Source: Adineta vaga (lineage: Eukaryota; Rotifera). From it: 64,000 nt of DNA. The notes below the pieces were generated by a model that did no database searches, was not told the DNA's origin, and saw only the letters and a program-made list of their open reading frames with translations. Below are positions 35,801 to 46,658 of this stretch, piece by piece (the stretch's first letter is position 1; each line of letters begins with the position of its first letter). The translations under genes were made by a program, and so were the position numbers. The stretch lies in assembly GCA_021613535.1 (NCBI GenBank), contig CP075497.1:11904001-11968000 (forward strand), written 5' to 3'.

Positions 35801-38534
35801 TTTTTCTATTCTTTTCTTTTTTTTTCTTCTATTCATTATGGCATCAGCTGTCTTTGTCTCTCTTCTATTTCGATGTTATTTGACAAAAACGAGACGGAAT
35901 AAATGAAAAGAATAGGCATGCAAAGCAATGATGATCATCGTAATAGTTCTGGCATCCGACTTTCAAATTGTTTCTTTCTGGTTTTTCTTCGACATGCAAT
36001 GTATTATTCTTCTCTTAAATAGACTATCATATCAATAAACGTATGAAGAGAGAAGAACATAGTGTCGATCTCTTGAGAATTTCTTCTTGTTGAAATCTCG
36101 AGGTTACAATTCGAAGGTTAAGAAAGAGATAAGCTTTGAATGTATGAAAAGATCAAAAGAGTAATATAATGATGATGGAATTAAGTGTTGTGATCTGATG
36201 TATAGCTATCTTCTTATGATTGAAAAAACATTTCTCTTTATCAACAAAATGAAAAAAAAAACACATGATGATAGAATCTTTGTTGTGCATGTTTGAATAA
36301 TTCAAACCAATTTCTCTCTTTCTCGTTCTCATTGTGTATGCATGTAGAAAAGGTAATGAAATTGTGTTTCTATCATGAGACTTATCAGAACAAACAAAAG
36401 GTTAGAATCCATTCTTTTTCTCACACCTTTTTTTTTCCTATCTTATCGAAATTTTATCTAAGAGTACAGAGTATCATTATATAACATCAAAACTTTGTAC
36501 TTACAGCCATATCTGGAGTAAAATATGTTTTAAAATCTAATAGATCATAAATAATCGCACTGGTTATTCCATATAAAACATTAGCGCCAACACGCCAACA
36601 GTAACATCGACATTATTCAAATTAAACGGCATTCGTACTCCTTGATGAGCGACTTTTCTCACTTCGGTTATATTTTGTGCCCAAGTTGTAACAATAATTG
36701 CTTGAGGATTATCACGAACAAAATCTCTTAACCAAAAATATGTTCTCGGATCGATAGTATTCTGATCTAATGATTGACTTGATGGTCGATAAGCATATTC
36801 TAATGTTAAATCAATTAATTTCTTCATATTTGAATTTGTTTGACTCCATCGAGAATACAGTGAAGGATATTTATCTTGTAAAAGTTTTAATTGTACACCT
36901 AAACCGATATTTAAATAAGTATCATCAAAATCAGGAGGTATTTCGAAAACATCTTTGAATGATGCACTTCCTGTACGAATTTTATCAATTAATTCAGCGA
37001 TATTTTTTATTCCGAGAACTTTTAAAATATCTTCAATAATTAGAAGATTTCTATCCAGATCCATAATTAGATAACGTAGATTATCAGGTGTGGATTCCCA
37101 TGTATTCGTTGTTTCATTATATGTTTGTGGCCAAAATGTCATCAATGGAACAGATGATTCATTTTGATTATGATCATGAAATTTTTCAATCGCATCAATT
37201 GATAAAGATAAATGTTCAGTATCGATTGTTTGAGGAGCACGACCATACATATTTGCTTCTAATAAAACGGTTGATATCCAACTAGAACAAGAAAACGTAT
37301 TATTATTTCGTAATAGAAAATAAACTTACCCAGTAGCGAACATATTGTTATCGAAAACATAGATAAATTTGTTTTTACGTAGATCAGCTTCGTAAGGTTT
37401 ACCGAAAAAATCGATTCGGATTTCCGAACGATAGAGGCCTAATTGTTTTTCCCAAATCGGAAAATTAAACTTAACAGGTTTTAATATCTAAAACAAAAGA
37501 AACTCCTCCAATGTATATCAATCTACATAAAAAAGCTTCTTTACTTGTTCTTCACTAATTGATTTAATTAATTTTTCCATAACTTGTTCGATTGGTGGAG
37601 TTGCATTTGTATAGTAAACATTGAAACAAATCAACAAAAACAAAAGCTTATGTAATAACATCATAAGAATAACAGCAGTGAAATCTTTATTATTTTCTCG
37701 TTTTATATTCATTTTTTTTGTTATCTTTTTCGCTATGATTATCATCATGTGTAAACTTTGAGTCATTATTTATATCGACATATAATATATGTTCTGTTTC
37801 TTTTAGCAACCAATCGATATTCAAGATACTCTATTAACATTATCTGGAAAAGAAATTCGTGTGGAAATGAGAATTTTAATTCGAATTGATTTTCCAATCA
37901 AAATTTTATGTGTACGTTGTAATCCAAAACGGACACTTTTACAAGTTTTACAACCGATTGTTGACAAATTGAAATTATCGATTGGACAATTTGTTTTTTA
38001 TGTGGTATGAAGAGAGGGAGAAGAAAAACATATTTCGTTCTTTTCTTTTGCTTAGAATGATTCGTTGATACCACTTAATCTCAATGATACAGTTAGTATT
38101 TATGATAATCAACGGATATTTACATTAACAAAGACTGCGTCAGGTGTAGGTTAGTATCGAATCAGAAAAAATTTTCAATGATTTGTTCTTTGTTTTTTTT
38201 TGAAAGATATGTCAAGTAGACAAAGATTTCGACCAACGAATGATATTTTTGAAATGATATCGGAAAATGATGAAGATATTAAATTTGATGAATGTGGAAT
38301 TTTAAAACCAGTCACTGCAACAAAATCAACGATTGTTGTTGTAAGTCAAATAAGATTCTCGATATTCTTTAAATTCATTTTGTTTTATAGTCAAATGATG
38401 ATTATCCTCATTCACCTACACCAGAAAGTACACCAATTAGCGATAGTGATAGTAAGAATGATGAACGTGGTTTTTTGAAATAAAAACTTGTCTTTTCTTT
38501 TTTTTTAGAAATTTACTGCGGTCCCAAACGGTGA
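26813..38534 (+). CDS. RGS12/RGS14/Loco-like Ras-binding and GoLoco protein with many alternative first exons
   Basis: Shared exons 37807-38004, 38056-38149, 38207-38340, 38391-38451 and 38509-38534 encode 170 residues. They start inside a Raf-type Ras-binding domain (the last part, ending SGKEIRVEMRI) and continue into a second RBD with TLLQVLQPIVDKLKLS, very like the second RBD of RGS14. Next comes a GoLoco-like segment (IFEMISENDEDIKFDEC), then a Ser/Pro-acidic tail with stop at 38534. RGS12/RGS14 proteins bind activated Ras/Rap/Raf through the RBDs and Galpha-i-GDP through GoLoco. Upstream there is no RGS, PDZ or PTB domain. Instead at least seven separate ATG exons at 26.8-35.4 kb all end in phase 0, the phase of the shared acceptor. 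Connections are inferred from phase; RNA evidence is needed for each. The last intron (35435-37806) hosts an antisense gene. Confidence 0.62.
28105..29254 (+). CDS. Leader 2 of the RBD-GoLoco gene (two exons)
   Basis: Exon 28105-28317 (71 codons, Ser-rich and basic) ends CAG-GTAGAA, phase 0. Exon 29168-29254 (29 codons, with AVGKLGMVKRKQFLQKRD) follows a TTTTAG acceptor and ends in a phase-0 GTAAAA donor. Together they give a 100-residue basic N-terminus of coding quality. Confidence 0.5.
31166..31438 (+). CDS. Leader 3 of the RBD-GoLoco gene
   Basis: ATG at 31166, 91 codons, donor GTATGT in phase 0. Thr/Ser-rich N-terminus (a (ACA)n run), then two similar R-R-x-S-I-V-N basic segments (RRLSIVN and RRTSIVN), which look like kinase sites (R-R-x-S). 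Confidence 0.55.
33011..33043 (+). CDS. Leader 4 of the RBD-GoLoco gene
   Basis: ATG at 33011, 11 codons (MSEHYHQIVQY), strong donor GTAAGT, phase 0. Very short, so it could be chance. Confidence 0.3.
33161..33532. repeat. Simple repeats inside the leader-exon region: (CG)n and (TA)n
   Basis: A (GC)n run (TGCGCGCGCGCA) stands at 33161-33172 and a (TA)n run at 33511-33532. A (TTCT)n run lies further on at about 34785-34808. All are in introns or 5' regions of the RBD-GoLoco locus. Confidence 0.8.
33623..33727 (+). CDS. Leader 5 of the RBD-GoLoco gene
   Basis: ATG at 33623, 35 codons (start MSISTIKNLGEFMADC), donor GTTTGA in phase 0. It reads as coding (no low complexity). Confidence 0.45.
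34131..34260 (+). CDS. Leader 6 of the RBD-GoLoco gene (two exons)
   Basis: Exon 34131-34167 (phase 1) joins exon 34235-34260 to give 21 codons (MKSNGTHPIRSMRLQRFQRA and Q), leaving phase 0 at a GTATTG donor. The two-exon join that restores phase 0 argues against chance. Confidence 0.42.
35297..35434 (+). CDS. Leader 7 of the RBD-GoLoco gene
   Basis: ATG at 35297, 46 codons, donor GTATGT in phase 0. It is His/Arg-rich (HHYHQNQRRLFLRNLLTDF). It is the leader nearest to the shared exons and would skip a 2.4-kb intron. Confidence 0.5.
36487..37766 (-). pseudogene. Secreted protein gene of unknown family, broken by an 8-bp tandem duplication
   Basis: Exons 37766-37545, 37487-37330 and 37281-36487. 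The N-terminus has a hydrophobic stretch (VILMMLLHKLLFLLICF), so a signal peptide or anchor, then residues such as YVFDNNMFATGWISTVLLEA, FDDTYLNIGLG and TYFWLRDFV, which resemble an all-helical (alpha/alpha-barrel-like) enzyme fold. I do not recognise the family. At 36585-36600 the plus-strand 8-mer CGCCAACA stands twice in tandem. Removing one copy would restore the conserved-looking continuation (NVLYGITSAIIYDLLDF) to a stop at 36487; as it stands the frame ends at 36564. It lies wholly inside an intron of the RBD-GoLoco gene, on the other strand. Confidence 0.6.
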
Positions 38535-39224
38535 TTAATCTTGTTGTTTTAATATTCGTGATGATTGAATTGAACACTACCCCGGTGTAAAATATTTCAT
38601 GAAAGAAATACTCGATGAAACAACAAAATTTATCAAATCGAAGAAGTGTTTTGGTTCCCTTCTTTCTCTCCTATCTTATCCTACACAATCAATGGTGCTA
38701 TCTCGTATATCCTTGGTGGTGTATCATTGTCTTTGAATGTATGTTCATACCATCAAAGAATTTCCTATTCTTCTATCACTACTACTGTGTTCTCTTTCTT
38801 TCTTTCTTGTCGTATCCATTTCTGTGGTACCAATTTTCTTTTCTTCGTGTTTAATACCTGTATGTCAAGATTTTTCCAGATTTGACATTGTGTCAGTGAG
38901 TGTGTACGTGTGACAATAATGAAACAGTACGAAACTAAATCAGAAAGCAATATATACATATATATATTTATGAAGAAAATGAGAAGATTTTCATTTGAAT
39001 ACAATTATTTCATTCCATATATTTTGTTTTACTTAGATAATGATCATATGCATTCGAGAAAAGTAGATAAAAGAAGGTTCGTGATAGAACAAGGATTAAT
39101 ATTGCTAATGAACTATGACGTCTAATAATCAGCGTATCTTTCAACGAGATAATTTCGTTATCAATGAGCATTAATTCAATGATAATTATGATAATTTAGG
39201 AGGAAATGCGATAGTTATTCTTTC
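38535..39224. other. Intergenic, nothing recognised
   Basis: 690 bp, T-rich, with overlapping Phe/Leu-rich frames at 38615-38885 that look like composition artefacts. A TA run lies at 38950-38968. The 5S rRNA gene follows. Confidence 0.5.
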
Positions 39225-39343
39225 GCTTACGGCCATACCACGTTGAATACACCAGTTCTCGTCCGATCACTGAAGTTAAGCAACGTCGGGCTCGGTTAGT
39301 ACTTGGATGGGTGACCGCCTGGGAATACCGAGTGTCGTAAGCT
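39225..39343 (+). rRNA. rrn5S: 5S ribosomal RNA
   Basis: A 119-nt gene whose ends pair (GCTTACG with CGTAAGC). It holds the conserved metazoan 5S blocks GGCCATACCAC, AAGTTAAGCAACGTCGGGC and TTGGATGGGTGACCGCCTGG. Box A, the intermediate element and box C of the internal pol III promoter are all present, and a T5 terminator follows at 39343-39347. It looks functional. Single copy within the window, between two protein genes. Confidence 0.97.
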
Positions 39344-39622
39344 TTTTATTTTGTACTAGTTTAATTACCTTCATTAACAAATTTCATTTCGTCGTGTCTT
39401 TTTTTTATTTAAAACAAAATAAAAAATATAATAACTGATAATATCAAGCACGAATAGAAAGTGAAAGGAAGATCAGAAGACAAATGACTATTGAGGAAAA
39501 ACGAATGAATATGTTGCGATTGCTAATCCACATGGATTTATTTAACAAGAAGATGATGAAATATATCATTCAATTGCAATTTTGATTGAATTAATCAATA
39601 AAAATTGAAGAAAAGAAGAATT

Positions 39623-41703
39623 TCATCGATTTCGATTACTACTAAAAGCATATTTATATAATAGAAAAGTTCCAGTCAATACTGTTAATACTCCAATGAA
39701 GAATGGTCGTCGATATTTTGTTGTTAACAATGAAAATAAAGTTGCTTCATTATAAGAAGATTGTCGATGAAATTTAGTTTTTAAATCATTGACTTTTCTT
39801 TCAAGATCTTCATTCCGTACTAAACGTTCTTGACGAAGACGAAGTGATGTTTCAACATCTTGTCTAAAGAAATGATATCGTGTATGTGTTATGTTTTTAA
39901 TGAATAACGAGAAAAAGATATTCCTACGGTGTTATTAATGGTACAGATTGAGAATAATGTTTTAAATCTTCGGATGATACTCGAGATCCTGCCATTGATA
40001 TTAAACGATGTGTTGTCTTTGGTGAAGGATGATAACTACTGGCATTTGAATCTGCTCTTCGCATTAATTCACAGTTTATATCTTCTAATGAATCACTTAA
40101 ACGACCATTTGGCATTATATTATCTTGTCTTCCACATTGTTTTGGATATTTTTTATCCGTTAAAGTTTGTTCTTCAGTATCACTATCACTTTCACTGGAT
40201 AAATTTCCTTCACATTCAATATATAGTCTTTCATTTTGTTCAAGTTCAGCGAGAATTTCCAAGCCAGCAATTATTGCACGATAAGAAAACCTTTTTTGAT
40301 TTTTAATAAATAAATAACGGATAGACGAAATTCGAATTGATTTACCTTAATTGTTCAGCCGTTTGAATAAGTCCAGATCGTTGAGTACGAATATCAGCTA
40401 GTATATGATTAATGATACATCACGAGGATTTTCAGTATGTGCAAGCTAAAAAAGAAATATTCATTTGATTTGATTTTGATTTCGAAGAATTATTTTACCA
40501 TTTTGAGAATTGAATCAACAAAAACAAATGTACCAGATCGACCAATACCTGAAAAAAATTCGAAATCAAAATATTTTATTCATTTTTTCGTTTCTTTTAC
40601 CAGCACTACAGTGAAGAATAGGTGCACCATAACGAAGATCAAATGCACCACAATGACGAACATCACGAAGTAATTGTAAGAATGGTTCGGGATTACTAGG
40701 AGCACCATGATCGGGCCACTCAAAATCTGACCAATGTATTATTACACGAGATTCTCCTGTCTAAAATAAAACAAAACAAATCTTCACATTAAACAGAATT
40801 TCATTTCGAGGTTTTGTTTACTGGAAGATGAATTAATTCGAATTTTCTTTCTGTATAATGGCGATATGGTCTTTCAGATAGAAAGACAACTTTTAAATTG
40901 ACAGAATCATATAGAAGTTCACTTGCATTTTGATAATCAGGATAGTATAACCAACATTTCGGCTAGAATAAACAAAAGAAATTAATTTGAATAGAATGAA
41001 CTTCGTTCATGTCTTTCTCTATATGAATATCTTTGATCAAAGCTGTTCTTTTACTTCTAAATGGTATTTCTGATATTATGTAAACAAATCTCTGCTCTAT
41101 TAGTCTATCATTGATTGAAAATCAGAAGATAGACTAATTAATAGAAACTTCTTTTCAAATCTACTTACAGATCCTTTTTCAAACAATCGAGTTAACATAA
41201 CAATAACTCGACTATTTTGTTCCCAAATCATTTGCCAAAAATGACTTGCTGTTGATTCCAATGGTCCCTATAAGCATTCAAAATTCATCTTCCTTGCAAA
41301 GCAAATCTTCCTCAACAAACTTGTGTTAGAATATACTTCCGATTTGCAGGAGGTACTTCAATATAATTTGCATTGATATAATCATTTGTACCTTTTGTTA
41401 AACAAACACGTGTATCATCATCTATGAAAACAATAGTCCAAATAATTTTTTCTTCAAATCAAACTATTCTTTACAAGGCAAAACATCACGAAAGCGATTT
41501 AATCCTCGATTGATATTTAACAAAGCAATATCCGTCTTTTTATTCGATGTTTTACTCCGATGATCATTCGCAAGTTTCTAAAGAAAAAACAATTCACAAA
41601 TAATAATCAATGAACAGAAAAAAAGAAGAAAACTAACCAGAAAAAAACTATTCCATCTATGTTCTTGTTCGATTTTATGAAATTCTTCCTCTATATGTGA
41701 CAT
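39623..41703 (-). CDS. PTPN1: Tyrosine-protein phosphatase non-receptor type 1/2-like, with a one-base frameshift
   Basis: It starts [20 protein letters not shown] at 41703. The classical PTP domain is complete in order: pTyr loop [15 protein letters not shown] (Phe in place of the usual Tyr46), [13 protein letters not shown] loop FEWPDHGAP (exon near 40700) and P-loop HCSAGIGRSG, split by an intron after HCSAG. The frame then breaks at 40406-40412 (one base missing), after which [20 protein letters not shown] carries the Q loop. The tail is acidic and Ser-rich and ends in a hydrophobic anchor ([20 protein letters not shown]) plus basic residues, as in ER-anchored PTP1B. Stop at 39623. Read literally, the enzyme lacks its Q loop and anchor; a single added base would fix it. 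It lies 127 bp after TTC5 on the same strand. Confidence 0.85.
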
Positions 41704-41707
41704 ATCT
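41704..41707 (-). promoter_or_regulatory. Trans-splice-type acceptor before PTPN1
   Basis: On the minus strand a T-rich tract ends TTCTAG two bases before the PTPN1 ATG, within the 127-bp gap after the TTC5 stop. It fits leader trans-splicing of a downstream operon gene. Confidence 0.42.
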
Positions 41708-41830
41708 AGAATTAAGAAACATTTTTTTTTGCTAAAAAGAATGGACGGATTCAAACGAAAAATTCTAGGACACACAAGAGAAAAATGGAAATAAAACAAA
41801 TTCAAATGAGATTTTCATTTTGTTCATTTT

Positions 41831-43880
41831 TTAGAATTTCACTTTGAGTGAAATTGCAGGTGGTGCATATGTATTCATTGGCCAATCTTTTCCATTTATT
41901 TTCAAATTCCTTGGAGAATCAACACGTAATGACGGAATAGAAAATTTCTAAACAAAACAAAACTTCGTAGTTTTATCTTTGAAATAACAATGATTTCCAA
42001 CCTCTTTTCGCCATTCGATATCCATTAAACGATAAACTGGTTTGGGAATTTCGATAATATCACCAAGTGAAACCGATGTCGAAATATCAACATAATACAC
42101 AGTAACTAAAACACAACGTTCTTCTGTATCAACTAAGATGAACATTCTAAACGAAATTTAGAATAAAAAATAAAGAATGGAAGAGAAATTTTCATACAAT
42201 TTAACGTCTTGAACACCAAGACTGGCAACAACAGTTCCGCGATATGTTCCATTTTCATTTTCACCTGGATGAAGAAATTGAAGTGGAACAATGTTGTTAC
42301 TAAATGGTGGAGTTTCATTTAGAATTGATATTAATGTTTTGAATTTTTTCGGTTTAATTCGACCCTAAAGAAACTTTATTAGATTTAGTTCTTCAAAAAA
42401 CACGAATCAACAAACTTTGCAAGCAAGCAGATCTGTAATTGTACGTAAATAACTAAGTAATTGATCTTGATTATTTCGTGCATCTTCATTTTCTGAATCG
42501 AGTTCAAGTGCGTGTTCATACGCAGCAAGAGCTTCAGCATAATCCTCATGATATTGAAGAGCCTGAAATGAAAATATATTTATTCATTAGAATGATTCAA
42601 CTTACTGAACGGATCGAGTGAGTTTTATTCATATCTGAAACTTCCGTTTCAATAAAAAGGAAATCCTGTAAAGCTGAATGCTTACTTATTTCAATACAAC
42701 TAACTCTAATATTCCATTTCTAATCTATATTTATCTGAAACGATATGTTTATTTCTTTCGTAATCTGATTACAATTAAGTAATCTTATTCCATCATCGAA
42801 CAAACAAGTCTCACAATTCTGTCAATATCCTATCTCTTTCTATTTGTAACAGCTGATGATTATAGATATTTACAAGGTCATTTTTCTTACCACTCCTCGA
42901 CTATAATGTAAATCACCATCATTTTCCGATGCTGGATCTTTGAGCTAATTAAAAATTCAAATAAGAAAACTTCCATTTGAAATTCATTGTGAAAAAAAAC
43001 TTACAGCGAGATTATAAGCACTAAATGCTTGTTTTAAATTCTTTGGATGATTTTCAACCATAAAATAAAAGCAAACATAAGAATTCGCGAGTGTATCTAA
43101 ACAAACGAAAAAAAATGAAAATAGAGAAGAAATTTATCATTGAGAAGGATCTTTACACCACGACGCGCCATCTTTAACATCAATTTCAACAGCTTGTTTA
43201 GCATATTGAATACTTTCTTCAATCATTCGATTTCTTTCAGCTCGATCTGTAACTTTTGAAGCTAATTGACGAGTAACAATTGATAAATTTCTCAGAACAG
43301 CACGATTTTTTTCCTAGAAGAAAAAACAAACACGAATGAAATTCAATGATAAAAATCTCGTTTTCTTACTTTGCTATTCGCATTTTTGAAACAATTCGCA
43401 GCCATTTCATATTCGCCATTTTTGGCGTAACTTTCTCCAAGTTCATTTAATGTTAAGACATTTGATGGTTGAAGAAGTGCTGCTTTACTTAAATAATCTG
43501 TAGCACGTTTATCATATTCGGGAAAGATATTAAATGCACGACCTTTCCAATAGGAAAATAACGCACGTTGACATGGATCACGAATTTGTTCTAAAATTCA
43601 TTTGAAATTGTGAAAAATTTGAGAAATTATTCATTTTTTGTTTTACCTTCTATTTCATTGTAATTAGAAAGGATTTGTTCGAGTCGTGTTCGAATTAATT
43701 TATAACGATTTTTTGATGATTCAGTTGCTTTAGAATTTGGTTTAAATAATTCATCGCGATATGCATAAAGATTCTCAACATCATTCTAAACAAATGTTTT
43801 ATTCTGTATTTACAATATGAATAAGAAACGATTGATGTTAGGAGAAAGAAAACATACTTACGTACTATTATTCATATAAA
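41831..43880 (-). CDS. TTC5: Tetratricopeptide repeat protein 5 (Strap)
   Basis: The minus-strand exons run from about 43793 down to the stop at 41831. TPR helices include KAALLQPSNVLTLNELGESY, AVEIDVKDGASWYTLANSY and YAEALAAYEHALELD. They are followed by the C-terminal OB-fold with VSLGDIIEIPKPVYRL, then FSIPSLRVDSPRNLKINGK, an excellent match to TTC5. TTC5 works with p300 and JMY in stress responses and recognises nascent tubulin to trigger tubulin mRNA decay. The TPR and OB parts are in frame throughout. The first exon is not resolved: an ATG near 43882 (MNNST, donor GTAAGT) gives the wrong phase for the next exon, so the true start or a small indel remains open. A longer intron lies at about 42590-42890. 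Confidence 0.85.
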
Positions 43881-45130
43881 TATGAGTCAAGATTAGGAAG
43901 AAATATTCTTCTATTCTTAATGAAGATTTTAAGTATCCAATTATTTCTTTTCGAGATGTAGAAACAAAAGGTTGTTCTAATAAACTTACTCATATTTCAC
44001 ATAATTATTGCCATAAATGTCATTTCATAGGGTTATAATGCTTGTTTAATATAATATTCCATAATAGAGGAAATCAATCTGTTCTTAAGAACGAACACAT
44101 CTATGAGTATATTTATTCTACTCAGCAGGTAGTCGCTATATGCAATTCTTATAAGTATGCATCATGAACCAAAAAAAAAACATTTTCTTTTTTGATTAAA
44201 ATCTATATTGTTATTACTTTTTCCTGCACTTCACACTTTCGAGAAAAAATATCATTTCAAACTAATTACAAAAATAACAATTTACTTTTTCTTTTCCAAT
44301 AAAATGATTCAACAAGAAAGTGTAAATTACTATGGCAACCGAAAAAGCAATCACCTTTTGACCTCTGTTCAATTCTATCACTCTTCTTACCGTAAAAGCC
44401 GAAACAGTTTTTGCTTCTTCTGCCTAAAATTATACATAGAATATTTATCTAGTGAAAGATAATTTCTCACGAAATAGTTTACCGTTCTTAATTGTACTTC
44501 ATCAACTAGATCAGTCATTATAAAAATCACTCTAAAACAAAAATATTAGTCGTTCTCTGTCTCTCACATATGTTCGTTTGTAATACACACAACAATCAAT
44601 GACTTCTACGCTTTTTTTTGTTTTATTTGTCTCAAGAAAAAAATGTTTTTTTTTTGCTCTCCTGTTTTACACACATGCACATAAAGAAACGGGTTAGACA
44701 ACAAAGAATAAGAAAAAAAAGAAAAAGAAAGAAAGAAAGAAAGGAAAGTAAACGATAAAATATCATTGAGATGAATGTGAAAATTGAACGAAAACAATAA
44801 AGAATATGATAATGAACCGACTTTATATAGACGAAAAAACGCTGAATTATATACAAAATAAACTCTTCTTCAAACCCTCTATTTCCCAAACTCTTTTCAT
44901 TGAAATAACAAGAAAAACGCTAACAGTTTTATTCATCTAAGTCGAAAAGAACAATTTTCTATGTAGAATATATTTGTTTTCCTTAAAAAGACACGAACAA
45001 CAACAAAACATAATACAACATCAAAGCATAAATACACACAAACACGCGCGAATTTAAAGAGATGCACAAAGAAACGAAAAAGACAATTGATGCTGTTGCG
45101 ATGATCTGCTTAAAAACTAAACATTTTTCT
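43881..45130. other. Intergenic, nothing recognised
   Basis: 1.25 kb between the TTC5 5' end and the Rab2 stop. A (GAAA)n tract lies near 44710-44745. Hydrophobic minus-strand frames at 44606-44889 are low-complexity artefacts. Confidence 0.5.

Positions 45131-46658
<1,528 letters not shown>

Noticed and set aside
38615-38885. Aromatic-rich overlapping frames before the 5S gene
   Set aside because: T-rich composition artefacts in two frames at once; no conserved features.
40390-40440. A 21-nt GT..AG segment as a micro-intron that might rescue PTPN1
   Set aside because: Removing it does not bring the Q-loop frame into register, and it would be far shorter than any other intron here.
44606-44889. 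Two hydrophobic minus-strand frames
   Set aside because: They overlap a (GAAA)n tract and each other; Phe/Leu/Ser content follows base composition.
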